Source: Hoyosella altamirensis
GTDB taxonomy: Bacteria; Actinomycetota; Actinomycetes; Mycobacteriales; Mycobacteriaceae
DNA: 64,000 bases
Direction of reading: 5' to 3'
NCBI RefSeq assembly: GCF_014191505.1
Contig: NZ_JACHWS010000001.1
Coordinates: 1,116,001-1,180,000, forward strand
Shown here piece after piece: positions 55,808 to 64,000 of this stretch; the stretch's first letter is position 1; each line of letters starts with the position of its first letter. The notes below the pieces were generated by a model. It searched no databases and had not been told where the DNA came from. It worked only from the letters and a program-made list of their open reading frames with translations. The translations under genes and the position numbers were made by a program.

Positions 55808-56629
55808 TCACTCGTTCAGAAGAAAATCCAGCATTTGGTCTCGAGTTTCTTCGAGGCTGGTCCGGAAGAAATGATGGCCGTCGTTGATGACGTGTAAGCG
55901 GCTGTTCGGGATCATCCGCGCCATCCAGCGAGCGTTGACCAGTGGGACGATCGGATCGTCGTTGCCCGCAAGTATCAGTGTCCGCTGGCGCAGCAGCGGC
56001 ATGAACCAGTGACTGTTCCATCCGGTGACGGCAAGCTGCTGAAGCAGATAGCCGCGCCGACTGACACGCCCTGCGTGCTGCTCTACAGGAATTTCACGGC
56101 TTCGCAGCGCGCCACCGTAGATGTCACCCGCGACGCGACGGAGGTAATCAGGATCGTTGAAGCGTCGCGGTGTGGACACCCTGTAAAGGGTGGCGGGGCT
56201 TCCGGGAACCATCGGCAGCCCCGGCATAGTGGCCGCGAGTATCAGTTTGCGGCAGCGAAGCGGGTTCTGCAGGGCGAACTGCTGCGCGAGCATCCCGCCC
56301 CAGGACAGCCCGAAAACGTCGACTGTGCTGTAACCGAGTTTCGTGAGCATGCGCCGCACGAGTGAGGCCAGCATCGGGAGTATGTAGGGATGCTTCGGCG
56401 GTGGTGAATCTCCGGCGCCCGGTACGTCGAATGCGATGACCTCAACCCCACGGAGCGATTCGGCGAGAGGCGTGAGCATCGAGATCCGTCCGCCGAGTCC
56501 GTTCATCATGAGAAGCGGCGTGTTTCCTTCTGCACTCTGCGGATTTCCTGGCCAGATCGCGACCCGGATCGCGTAGCCCAGCACCGTCACATCGCGAACT
56601 GAATGGGGTCTGGCTTGCGCGGTGATCAT
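55808..56629 (-). CDS. phaZ: Poly(3-hydroxyalkanoate) depolymerase, intracellular
   Basis: 273-aa alpha/beta hydrolase closely following the medium-chain PHA depolymerase pattern: PLLMMNGLGGRISMLTPLAE, FDVPGAGDSPPPKHPY, nucleophile in GLSWGGMLAQQFA, LILAGNDDPIVPLVNARWMA (Asp) and INDGHHFF (His). ATG 56629 after GAAGGA. It releases hydroxyalkanoate monomers or oligomers from storage granules. In the same direction as the crotonase and PHA synthase, 120 bp after the former, and both neighbours support the role. Confidence 0.85.
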   Translation of the reverse strand: MITAQARPHSVRDVTVLGYAIRVAIWPGNPQSAEGNTPLLMMNGLGGRISMLTPLAESLRGVEVIAFDVPGAGDSPPPKHPYILPMLASLVRRMLTKLGYSTVDVFGLSWGGMLAQQFALQNPLRCRKLILAATMPGLPMVPGSPATLYRVSTPRRFNDPDYLRRVAGDIYGGALRSREIPVEQHAGRVSRRGYLLQQLAVTGWNSHWFMPLLRQRTLILAGNDDPIVPLVNARWMARMIPNSRLHVINDGHHFFRTSLEETRDQMLDFLLNE

Positions 56630-56669
56630 TGACCGTCCTTCGTGACGTGCGCTGTGAGGCAGAACCGAT

Positions 56670-56728
56670 TGCCCACCTCTGAGCGACAAAATCTAGTAAG
56701 GCTGGACGTTGTCGCTCAAAGGTGGGCA
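56670..56728. repeat. Imperfect inverted repeat, copy 2 of a dispersed element
   Basis: 20-nt arms 56670-56689 (TGCCCACCTCTGAGCGACAA) and 56709-56728 pair at 19 of 20 with a 19-nt loop. The same TTGCCCACCT and GCGACA blocks occur at 34939-35008. It lies between crotonase and phaZ. Perhaps a transcription-termination or mRNA-stability element, or a REP-like mobile repeat. Confidence 0.7.
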
Positions 56729-56749
56729 GACGGACACCGGGTAAAACCT

Positions 56750-57517
56750 CTACCGGTGCGAGAACAGCGGTTTCCGCTTCTCGATGAACGCCGCCATCCC
56801 TTCCTTCTGATCATCAGTCGCGAAGGTCGAGTGGAACACGCGCCGTTCGAACCTCACGCCTTCACTCAGAGTCGTCTCGAATGATCGATTGACGGCTTCC
56901 TTCGCCATCATCGCGATGGGCAGAGACATGTCAGCGATCGTCTTCGCCACTTCGAGGGCGACGTCGCGCAACTGATCGACCGGAACAACCCGTGACACAA
57001 GTCCCGCGCGCTCTGCTTCGTCGACGTCCATGAATCGGCCAGTGAGGCAAAGATCCATGGCTTTCGCCTTACCGACCGCGCGGGTCAGGCGCTGCGATCC
57101 ACCTATGCCGGGAATGACACCAAGTTTGATCTCGGGCTGGCCGAACTTCGCGGTATCTGACGCAATCAGGATGTCGCACAGCATCGCGAGCTCACATCCG
57201 CCGCCAAGCGCATATCCAGAAACCGCTGCGATCGTCGGTGTGCGCAGTTGTGCGAGCTGATCCCATGCGGCAAACCAGTCCTCAAGGAACACGTCAGCGA
57301 AGGTTTTCGGGGCCATCTCCTTGATGTCGGCGCCTGCTGCGAACGCCTTCTCAGAACCGGTGATGACAATCGCGCCGACACTGGGGTCACGGTCCAGTTC
57401 CCTCAAAGCTGCGACAGTTTCCTGCATCACTGCCAGGTTGAGCGCATTGAGAGCTTTGGGACGATTCAGCGTCAGAAGCGCTACGCGTCCGGATCGCTCC
57501 ACCATGATCGAAGCCAT
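56750..57517 (-). CDS. Enoyl-CoA hydratase (EchA8-like)
   Basis: 255 aa crotonase with [31 protein letters not shown] and [20 protein letters not shown], including both catalytic glutamate positions (E in ELAML and E in PEIKLG) typical of true hydratases. ATG 57517 is supported by GAGG six bases before it; GTG 57529 overlapping the phaC stop is the other option. Between PHA synthase and depolymerase it may supply 3-hydroxyacyl-CoA precursors or degrade released monomers. Confidence 0.88.
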   Translation of the reverse strand: MASIMVERSGRVALLTLNRPKALNALNLAVMQETVAALRELDRDPSVGAIVITGSEKAFAAGADIKEMAPKTFADVFLEDWFAAWDQLAQLRTPTIAAVSGYALGGGCELAMLCDILIASDTAKFGQPEIKLGVIPGIGGSQRLTRAVGKAKAMDLCLTGRFMDVDEAERAGLVSRVVPVDQLRDVALEVAKTIADMSLPIAMMAKEAVNRSFETTLSEGVRFERRVFHSTFATDDQKEGMAAFIEKRKPLFSHR

Positions 57518-57525
57518 TGTTTTCC

Positions 57526-59136
57526 TCACTTCTCGTGAACGTACGTACCAGGAGCCGCCTCACGAGGCGGATAGGTCGTGCTGCCGAGATTTGTCGGTGC
57601 GGTGATCTCGTCACCTGAGCGGGGCTGGATCCACTCTGTCCAGTGGGTCCACCATGAGCCGGACTTCTGTTCGGCCTTGCCCAGCCACATGAGTGGATCA
57701 GACTCGTCCGCTTTGGCGGTCCAGAACTTCTGGCGAGACTTGGCAACGGGACTGACGATCGTCTGGATGTGGCCTTTGTTCACCAGAACCATCTCGCTGT
57801 CACCACCTAGAGCTTGTGTCGTCATATAGCAGGGCTCCCACGTGGTGATGTGGTCGGTCTGCGCGGCGACGACGAAACTGTCGGCGGTTACCTTCGACAG
57901 ATCTATCGGAGTGTTCTGGACCGTCGCCGTATTCGGCTTGATCAAGTCACCACTCGACATCAGCGCTAGGCTGTCCCTGATGAATGCTGCCGGAATGTTC
58001 ACGACGTCGTCATTCCAGGCGAGCAGGTCGTAAGCGGGAAGATCCTCACCCCTGAGCCAGCTGTTGATGAGGTTTCCGAACACCAGGTCCTTTGGTCGCA
58101 TCCACGCGAAGTTATGCGCGATGGTTTTCGCGTCGATCACGCAATCCTTGTCAGCCCAGCCGCCAACAAGTGATTTGATGCCGCGGGTCGCGAGTGTGGT
58201 CACCAAGTTCGGCTTGCGGGTGTCGATCATCGTGACCAGATACGTTGCCGAGTGAATCGGATTGCGGCCCTCGGCGGCGAGATGCGCCTGGGTGAGCGCA
58301 CTCATGGAACCGCCCGCGCAGAAACCAACGAGGTTCAGATCGTCGGCTCCACTGATCGCACGAACCACCTCGAACGCGCGGGCCAGAGCCGCGACATATT
58401 GGTCGATACCCCAGCCATGTGGAGATGCCTTGCCTTGCTGCGGGTTTTTCCACACGAGCATGAACGTCTGCATGCCCGAATTGACGGCGTGTTCCACCAT
58501 TGACTGGCCAGGCGTGAGGTCAAGGATGTAGTGACGGCCGATCTGGGGCGGAACGAAAAGGAGCGGCCGCTGGCGAACCGTTGCAGTGGTCGGGCTGTAC
58601 TGGAGGATCTCGAACATTTCCTCGCGGTGCACCACCGCGCCCTTGGTGCAGCCAACGTTCTCGCCCACCTTGAAGGGCTCGGTATCGGCCATGCGCGGTA
58701 GTCCACGGTTGGTGATGGCGTCGCGAACGAAGTTGCGTGCGCCCTTAAGCAGCGACAGGCCTGCTGTGTCGATCGCCTTCTTCGTGGCGGCGGGATTCGT
58801 GAACAGGTAGTTCGCAGGTGAGATCGCGCCGGTGAGTATCCGGCTCAGGTAGCGGGCGCGTTCCCGGCGTTCCCAGTCCCAAGTCTCGTCATCAAAGAAA
58901 TCATCGACGTATTCGGCCCACGCGATGTGGCTTTGCGCCAGCCGTCGATAAAAAGGGTTTTCTCGCCATTGGGCGTCGCCATACTGAGCGTCGCGCTGTG
59001 GAATCTCGATTTCGGACATTCCAAGCGCAATCTTCGACCACTCCGTCATCAGCGCGGTGGTGTGTTTCGCGGTGAGATCCGGACGGGCAAATTTGCCCAA
59101 GAGGGTGCGTACCTCTAAAGGGTCGAGGGTCTTCAC
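57526..59136 (-). CDS. phaC: Poly(3-hydroxyalkanoate) synthase
   Basis: 536 aa, GTG start after GGAAGGA. PhaC N-terminal domain (about 20-200, [20 protein letters not shown]) followed by the alpha/beta hydrolase domain with the lipase box GFCAGG, where the Cys is the acyl acceptor, catalytic Asp in [14 protein letters not shown] and His in [12 protein letters not shown]. It polymerises 3-hydroxyacyl-CoA into PHA granules, consistent with class I/II-type synthases of Mycobacteriales. No separate phaE/phaR subunit is seen. First gene of the PHA operon. Confidence 0.9.
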   Translation of the reverse strand: MKTLDPLEVRTLLGKFARPDLTAKHTTALMTEWSKIALGMSEIEIPQRDAQYGDAQWRENPFYRRLAQSHIAWAEYVDDFFDDETWDWERRERARYLSRILTGAISPANYLFTNPAATKKAIDTAGLSLLKGARNFVRDAITNRGLPRMADTEPFKVGENVGCTKGAVVHREEMFEILQYSPTTATVRQRPLLFVPPQIGRHYILDLTPGQSMVEHAVNSGMQTFMLVWKNPQQGKASPHGWGIDQYVAALARAFEVVRAISGADDLNLVGFCAGGSMSALTQAHLAAEGRNPIHSATYLVTMIDTRKPNLVTTLATRGIKSLVGGWADKDCVIDAKTIAHNFAWMRPKDLVFGNLINSWLRGEDLPAYDLLAWNDDVVNIPAAFIRDSLALMSSGDLIKPNTATVQNTPIDLSKVTADSFVVAAQTDHITTWEPCYMTTQALGGDSEMVLVNKGHIQTIVSPVAKSRQKFWTAKADESDPLMWLGKAEQKSGSWWTHWTEWIQPRSGDEITAPTNLGSTTYPPREAAPGTYVHEK

Positions 59137-59268
59137 GCGCAGTCCTTCCGCTAGGGGTTAGGACAAGCGTGGGCTAGATTACAAATCCAGTGAAGAGGAA
59201 CTTCTGTAAGCCAGCTGTGCAGTTCTGCACATGCCTGGTCGGGAATGGGGACAGAATCGGGTGATCAC

Positions 59269-60162
59269 ATGCGTGCTGACGACCTCGTCGTGCTGCTTGA
59301 GATAGCTCGCTGCGGTTCACTTGTCGGTGCGGCCTCGGCTCTCGGACTGAATCATGCGACGGTGTCGCGGCGCATATCGGCGCTCGAGGCCGAGTTGCGC
59401 ACGCCCGTACTGGTCAGAGGTACACGCGGGTGTGAGCTGACTGAGGTTGGTGAACGGCTTCTCGTGTCGTGTGAACAGATTGAGTCGGCCTTGACCGATG
59501 TTCGTGACCTTGTCAATACGATCCCGCGGGACCGCGCGCTCTCCGGTCTGGTGCGCATCGCCACGACCGAAGCGTTTGGTGCGTACTTCATTGCGCCGCT
59601 TATGGCAGATCTGCACAGGATCAATCCTGAACTGACCGTAGAGATCATCACGCAGACTCGGCTGAGCGCCTATGGAATCGGCGCTGACATCGAGATCGGC
59701 GTGGGTGAGCCCGTGGTGAGCCGGCCGGGCGCGGAGAAGCTCACTGACTACTTGTTGGGCCTTTACGCCTCCGCTGAGTATGAAGAGGAGCGGGGGCTGC
59801 CGGCTAGCACGGCGGAGTTGCGGGCACATTCGCTGATCTACTACATCGAGGGTCTGCTCCGCGTGGAGGACCTGGACGTTTTGAGCCGCCTGATCGGTAG
59901 CCATGCGGTGACGTTCGGCTCAACCAGTGTGCAGGCGCAGGCCGCCGCAACGCTGGCGGGGGCAGGGATCGGGCTGCTGCCCGCTTTTGTTGCCGAGCGA
60001 GAGCCCACGCTGCGTCGCGTTCTCCCGGAGGATGTGGCGATCACACTGGAGTTCACAGGCTGCCTTGCGCCCCGGCGGCTGCGCAGACCAGCTTCGGTGA
60101 CCGTGATGCAGGCGATCAGGGAGATGGTAGCGGAGCGGCGAGCGGACCTGATGCCAGCGTAG
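59269..60162 (+). CDS. LysR-family regulator
   Basis: About 297 aa: an N-terminal LysR HTH (DLVVLLEIARCGSLVGAASA, LGLNHATVSRRISALEAELR) and a periplasmic-binding-fold effector domain. ATG 59269 used, following GGGTGA; 59245 is an alternative. It is divergent from phaC with a 132-bp gap, so a candidate regulator of the PHA operon. Downstream the thioredoxin-like gene starts ten bases after its stop. Confidence 0.88.
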   Translation: MRADDLVVLLEIARCGSLVGAASALGLNHATVSRRISALEAELRTPVLVRGTRGCELTEVGERLLVSCEQIESALTDVRDLVNTIPRDRALSGLVRIATTEAFGAYFIAPLMADLHRINPELTVEIITQTRLSAYGIGADIEIGVGEPVVSRPGAEKLTDYLLGLYASAEYEEERGLPASTAELRAHSLIYYIEGLLRVEDLDVLSRLIGSHAVTFGSTSVQAQAAATLAGAGIGLLPAFVAEREPTLRRVLPEDVAITLEFTGCLAPRRLRRPASVTVMQAIREMVAERRADLMPA

Positions 60163-60171
60163 GCTGGCCGT

Positions 60172-60750
60172 ATGGTTGCCGTAAATTCAGCGATGATCCC
60201 GCTGGGGACCGAGGCGCCACAGTTCTCGCTTCCAGACCCCGCGGGGAAGCTATGGGCCTTCGACGATGTCGCAGGCGAAAAGGGAACGCTCGTCGCGTTT
60301 CTCTGTAATCACTGTCCGTTCGTCAAACACATCGCACAGCCATTCGGCGAAGCAGCGGCGCGATGGTCCGATGCGGGCATCGGCGTCGTCGGAATAAACA
60401 GCAACGACCCCGATGCGTATCCCGACGAAGTGCCCGAACGTATGGCCGAGCAGTCCCGGGCGTGGGGGTGGAACTTCCCCTACCTGAGTGACGCAGAGCA
60501 GTCGGCAGCGCTGGCGTATCACGCCGCGTGTACACCAGACTTGTACCTCTTCGACTCCGGTCGGCGACTCGTCTATCGTGGTCGTTTCGATGCCTCGACA
60601 CCAGGAAACAATGAGGCAGTGACCGGTGAGAATCTCTCGGCCGCAGTCGATGCCGTGCTCAGCGGGCGGCCAGTGCCCGGCGATCAGATTCCGAGCATTG
60701 GGTGCAACGTCAAATGGAAACCGGGTAATGAGCCGCCCTGGTACCGCTGA
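60172..60750 (+). CDS. Thioredoxin-fold redoxin (AhpC/TSA-like)
   Basis: 192 aa with the peroxiredoxin/thioredoxin fold. The active-site motif is CNHCPFVKH (Cys-x-x-Cys, about 45-48), fold residues LPDPAGKLWAFDDVAGEKGT and TPDLYLFD are clear. Possibly a thiol-dependent reductase or peroxidase in the cytoplasm (no signal peptide). Same direction as LysR (ten bases upstream) and the carbonic anhydrase (33 bases downstream). Confidence 0.85.
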   Translation: MVAVNSAMIPLGTEAPQFSLPDPAGKLWAFDDVAGEKGTLVAFLCNHCPFVKHIAQPFGEAAARWSDAGIGVVGINSNDPDAYPDEVPERMAEQSRAWGWNFPYLSDAEQSAALAYHAACTPDLYLFDSGRRLVYRGRFDASTPGNNEAVTGENLSAAVDAVLSGRPVPGDQIPSIGCNVKWKPGNEPPWYR

Positions 60751-60783
60751 TCACAGAGTGCGCCCGCGAGTAATGTCGTCCGC

Positions 60784-61299
60784 ATGATTATTCAGCTCGG
60801 CGAGCACGTACCGCAGATCGACAGTACCGCGTGGATCGCACCGAACGCCGCAGTAATCGGACGCGTGACGATCGCTGCGGACGTCAGCATCTGGTACAAC
60901 GCGGTGCTGCGAGGTGACTTGGAGTCCATTTCGATCGGTGCACAGACAAACATCCAGGATGGCTGTGTGTTGCACGCTGACCCAGGCATGCCGCTGCAGG
61001 TCGGCTCAGGTGTGTCCGTCGGACACAACGCGATCCTGCACGGGTGCACTGTAGAGGACGATGTGCTGGTTGGTATGGGCGCGACCGTGCTGAACGGCGC
61101 AAAGATCGGCGCCGGCACGCTGATTGCCGCAAACGCACTGATTCCCGAGGGCGCGCAGATCCCGCCTGGGTCTCTCGTCGCGGGCGTCCCCGGCAAGGTG
61201 CGGCGTGAACTGGGGGAGCAGGAAAAGGAGCGCATCAAGCTCAATGCCGCCGTTTACTTGCACAACAAATCGCTGCACGTTGATGCGCGGGAGATCTGA
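60784..61299 (+). CDS. Gamma-class carbonic anhydrase-like hexapeptide protein
   Basis: 171 aa left-handed beta-helix of hexapeptide repeats (IGRVTIAADVSIWYNAVLRG, GVSVGHNAILHGCTVED). Zinc ligands are the histidines in VLHADPG, GHNAILHG, as in Cam/YrdA-type proteins. Interconverts CO2 and bicarbonate or acts as a related acyltransferase-fold enzyme. ATG 60784 has no strong ribosome site. Ends three bases before the stop of the convergent acyl-CoA dehydrogenase. Confidence 0.88.
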   Translation: MIIQLGEHVPQIDSTAWIAPNAAVIGRVTIAADVSIWYNAVLRGDLESISIGAQTNIQDGCVLHADPGMPLQVGSGVSVGHNAILHGCTVEDDVLVGMGATVLNGAKIGAGTLIAANALIPEGAQIPPGSLVAGVPGKVRRELGEQEKERIKLNAAVYLHNKSLHVDAREI

Positions 61300-61302
61300 G
61301 GT

Positions 61303-63099
61303 TCAGAACGAGGACGACGCGGCGTCGAGTACTGTCCGGTCGCGATTCTCGAGTAGATCGAACTGGGGTGCGGTTCGGGGGAGTTCCCAGTAGAAAAAGA
61401 ACCGCGCCGCGTTCCGCTTCCCGTCATAGAAGTCCCCGGCCTTACCGTGCGCGGTGAGCGCCTGCTCTAGCCAGATCCACGCGAGGACGACGTGCCCGGC
61501 CGCCTCGAGGTAGACGGTCGCGTTGGCGAGGGCAACGGCGGCATCGCCGTCTGCCCACACCGTGGCGGTGACGGAGGTCAGGCGCTCCGCGGCTCGACGT
61601 AATCGTGTCGCGAAGTCGCGAAGTTCGACGTCCCCAGTCTGGTCGGCCCGGTCGGCTGTTTCGCACATCGTCTGCGCGAGCGCTGACAGCGAAGCGCCCC
61701 CACCAGCGATCGCGCGGCGGCCAAGCAGGTCAAGAGCCTGGATACCATGCGTGCCCTCGTGGATAGGGTTGAGGCGGTTGTCGCGGTAATGCTGCTCGAC
61801 GTCGTAGTCGCGCGTGTACCCAGCGCCGCCATGTATCTGTATGGCCAGATCGTTTGCGACCAGGCACCACTGGCTTGGCCAGCTTTTTGCGATCGGTGTG
61901 AGCACGTCTAGAAGAATCTGCGCGCGGCTGCGTGCTTCCCCGTCGGGCGCGGTCTTGACCTCGTCCACGAGTTTGCCGCAGAAAAGTTCCAGTCCAAGCG
62001 CACCCTCTACGTACGCCTTCTGGGCCAGCAGCATGCGTCGCACGTCGGGATGTTCGATGAGCGGGACCTGGGCGCCTTCGCCGCGGTTAGTAACGGGACG
62101 GCCCTGCGGGCGGGAACGTGCATATTCGAGCGACTTCAGGTACCCCGTGTATCCGATGGCCGTCGCACCCAGTCCCACACCGATGCGTGCTTCGTTCATC
62201 ATGTGAAACATGTAGGCCAGGCCGCGATGTGGTTCTCCCACAAGGTATCCGACAGCTCCCGGCGCGTTCCCTGGTGTGAACGCCCCATCACCGAACACGG
62301 GCGCAGTGTTGACCGTGCCGCGGAAGCCCATCTTGTGGTTGATGCCCGCGAGGATGACATCGTTCCGTTCGCCTAGCTGCCCATCATCGCCGACGAGAAA
62401 CTTCGGGACGATGAACAGGGAGATTCCTTTAGTGCCCGAAGGGGCTCCCGGGATGCGCGCGAGGACGAGATGAATAATGTTGTCGGACAGTTCATGGTCA
62501 CCTCCAGAGATCCACATTTTCCGCCCAAAGATGCGGTATGTGCCATCGCCCTGCAGAACTGCCTTCGTCGTGATGTCGGCGAGACTCGACCCGGCTTGAG
62601 GCTCGGAGAGCGCCATGGTGCCGAGGAATCGCCCGTCAACCATGGGTTTGACATAGCGGGCAACCTGTTCCGGCGAACCGTGCGCGAGGAGAAGATTCGC
62701 TGCCCCGACAGTGAGGAGCTGGTACCCCGTGGTGCTGACGTTAGCGGCGTAGAACCACGCCATGCACGCCTGGAAGACCACGTGCGGAAGCTGGGTACCG
62801 CCGAGTTCATAATCCATTGCGGCGCCAACGAGGTCAGCTTTAGCGAACGCATCGAGCGCTGTTTTCACCTCGGGGATGACATGTACGGACGTGCCGTCAA
62901 ACTCAGGTTCCTCAAGGTCGCTCTTGCGGAAATGCGGGGCGAAATACTCAGCTGCGAGGTCCGCGCTCAAGCGCAGCACATCGTCAAATGACGCGCGTGA
63001 GTGGTCGGCGAACCGGCTCCTCGTGGTGAGTGTCTCCACGTCGAGCCACTCGTACAGAAGAAACTCGATATCGCGTGCTGACATGATGTGGGATCGCAT
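61303..63099 (-). CDS. Acyl-CoA dehydrogenase, large (FadE5-like)
   Basis: 598 aa, larger than the 380-aa acyl-CoA dehydrogenases because of an N-terminal extension and a C-terminal extra domain (about 470-598, RRAIAGGGASLSALAQTMCE and FFFYWELPRTAPQFDLLEN). The core has MALSEPQAGSSLADITTKAV, KMWISGGDHELSDNI, IQIHGGAGYTRDYDVEQHYR and DNRLNPIHEGTHGIQALDLL. ATG 63099 has GAAGGAG four bases upstream. Resembles mycobacterial FadE5-type enzymes for long-chain acyl-CoA. It is next to, in the same direction as, the NRDE gene (9 bp). Confidence 0.9.
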   Translation of the reverse strand: MRSHIMSARDIEFLLYEWLDVETLTTRSRFADHSRASFDDVLRLSADLAAEYFAPHFRKSDLEEPEFDGTSVHVIPEVKTALDAFAKADLVGAAMDYELGGTQLPHVVFQACMAWFYAANVSTTGYQLLTVGAANLLLAHGSPEQVARYVKPMVDGRFLGTMALSEPQAGSSLADITTKAVLQGDGTYRIFGRKMWISGGDHELSDNIIHLVLARIPGAPSGTKGISLFIVPKFLVGDDGQLGERNDVILAGINHKMGFRGTVNTAPVFGDGAFTPGNAPGAVGYLVGEPHRGLAYMFHMMNEARIGVGLGATAIGYTGYLKSLEYARSRPQGRPVTNRGEGAQVPLIEHPDVRRMLLAQKAYVEGALGLELFCGKLVDEVKTAPDGEARSRAQILLDVLTPIAKSWPSQWCLVANDLAIQIHGGAGYTRDYDVEQHYRDNRLNPIHEGTHGIQALDLLGRRAIAGGGASLSALAQTMCETADRADQTGDVELRDFATRLRRAAERLTSVTATVWADGDAAVALANATVYLEAAGHVVLAWIWLEQALTAHGKAGDFYDGKRNAARFFFYWELPRTAPQFDLLENRDRTVLDAASSSF

Positions 63100-63108
63100 G
63101 ACACTCCT

Positions 63109-63879
63109 TCACGTGCTCGACGCAATCCTATGCGTAGTCGTTGACGTCGCTCCGCTCCAGCTGAATTGGCGCTCTGTGAGATCGAGCGATCCGTCAGCGC
63201 GAATACGCAGCACAGTGCTCGCACGCGTGCCGTAGCTGCCCATCCGGATGAATCGGCTCGAGAGAAGCTTCTCGAACAGCCGGGGTACGCCAGTGTCCGG
63301 TAGCGAGCCGCTAGGCGCTTTCGTCGTGTCGGTGAGAACGGCGAGATAGTCTTCCGGATCAGCTGAGCCGTCGTCGGTTGCCGCCACTTCGGCAAATGCG
63401 GCCTTCCCGTCGACGACCTTCGGCCAAGGGGTGTCGAGAAGTGCATTCGAAAGTCCGTGAATCCCGGGCTGGACCATGCTGGGACCAGTATCGCCGCGGT
63501 TTGACGTCCACCAGAGCTCAGAGCCGTCGCTCACGAAGAGACTGAACCCACCAAACTCACCGCCCCGGGCGGTGGCCGCATCGCAGTACTCCCTCGCAGA
63601 CAGGTCGCCGAGCAGGAAGTCCTTCGGCAGATCACCGCGTGACAAGGTTCCCGCAGCTGGTGCGCCGTCGCGAAAGTTCGTCACCGCTGCGAAACGCTTA
63701 CCGGCTGTAACACCCATCCATGTGCCTCCCGACAGTTCGTCACGGCCCGCGAGTACGTCGGGTTCGGTACCCCACCAGTGCACTCCCGTCGTGGGACGAC
63801 GGAAGAACTCGTCGCGATTCGCGGCGACGATCAGCGGCACATCTGGATTGTCCTGCCACGCCAGGAGAATTAGGCACAC
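63109..63879 (-). CDS. NRDE-family protein (TANGO2-like)
   Basis: About 256 aa. The hallmark start MCLILLAWQ follows GTG at 63879 (open frame continues to 63927 but begins with unconserved residues); ANRDEFFRRPT is the NRDE motif, and Cys2 fits the Ntn-hydrolase-like nucleophile position. The family (NRDE/TANGO2) has been linked to haem or lipid handling but its activity is unresolved. In operon with the large acyl-CoA dehydrogenase. The final 120 bases (63880-64000) have no gene I can support. Confidence 0.85.
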   Translation of the reverse strand: MCLILLAWQDNPDVPLIVAANRDEFFRRPTTGVHWWGTEPDVLAGRDELSGGTWMGVTAGKRFAAVTNFRDGAPAAGTLSRGDLPKDFLLGDLSAREYCDAATARGGEFGGFSLFVSDGSELWWTSNRGDTGPSMVQPGIHGLSNALLDTPWPKVVDGKAAFAEVAATDDGSADPEDYLAVLTDTTKAPSGSLPDTGVPRLFEKLLSSRFIRMGSYGTRASTVLRIRADGSLDLTERQFSWSGATSTTTHRIASST

Positions 63880-64000
63880 GTCACGACCGTACGTGCGCGC
63901 TGGATATCGGGCTACTAAGGCGCGCATTCGGGGGTTAGCTTGCCGCCGAGCGGCGTAAAGTTCGGACCGAGCAGTCTCTCGCCGACTGCTTATGAGGGAG

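Overview
The window is high-GC DNA from an actinobacterium, most likely Mycobacteriales (Mycobacterium/Rhodococcus/Gordonia/Hoyosella-like). Evidence is the gene content: many acyl-CoA enzymes (thiolase, FadB, several crotonases, two acyl-CoA dehydrogenases, FadD), a DesA3-type desaturase with its own ferredoxin reductase, a mycothiol-dependent-isomerase-fold protein, an LpqF-like lipoprotein, an AdaA-AlkA fusion and many TetR regulators. GTG starts and 1-8 nt gene overlaps are common. Genus is a guess. No tRNA, rRNA, CRISPR array, transposase, integrase or phage gene was seen. No gene-free stretch exceeds about 300 bases.

Layout. 1-5.0 kb: end of a helical protein, LpqF-like lipoprotein, ogt and ada-alkA (alkylation repair), then the remnant of a DUF2236 gene. 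5.0-11.7 kb: a two-domain TetR regulator divergent from a beta-oxidation operon (thiolase, frameshifted fadB, nitronate monooxygenase-like, crotonase). 11.8-14.6 kb: small helical protein, TetR, GNAT, lipoprotein with a VanY-like zinc motif. 14.6-18.8 kb: molybdopterin oxidoreductase plus GntR, divergent from an acyl-CoA dehydrogenase, with a clear palindromic operator. 18.8-25.3 kb: FadD, frameshifted DUF2236, cation/proton antiporter, TetR/thioesterase pair, cold-shock protein. 25.4-31.4 kb: PfkB kinase and a five-gene peptide/nickel-type ABC importer. 31.4-40.6 kb: ABC-2 exporter with XRE regulator, SRPBCC (frameshifted), AraC, VOC, two NmrA-like proteins, TetR, P19-like lipoprotein, a 46-codon ORF, a small secreted protein and a metal-less M24 protein. 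40.7-43.8 kb: mycothiol-fold protein, MFS, crotonase.

43.8-47.5 kb is the most interesting part: an apparently unannotated 53-aa peptide ending in a Cys-Lys-Gly-Cys-His-Gly-Gly tail, followed by an ATP-grasp ligase, a SagB-type flavin oxidoreductase and an MFS transporter, tightly packed. This reads as a small RiPP (modified peptide) cluster without YcaO, radical-SAM or lanthionine enzymes. An 18-nt near-palindrome before the precursor recurs (16/18) at almost the same distance before the 46-codon ORF 6 kb upstream, suggesting co-regulation.

47.5-64 kb: DUF membrane protein, desA3 and reductase, PucR regulator, SDR, succinate-semialdehyde dehydrogenase, two unknowns, a polyhydroxyalkanoate locus (depolymerase, crotonase, synthase), LysR, thioredoxin-like protein, gamma carbonic anhydrase, large acyl-CoA dehydrogenase and an NRDE/TANGO2 protein.

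Three genes (fadB, DUF2236 at 21 kb, SRPBCC) are each broken by loss of one base in a homopolymer run, which may be sequencing error rather than biology. All product names rest on reading motifs by eye; no search was run.
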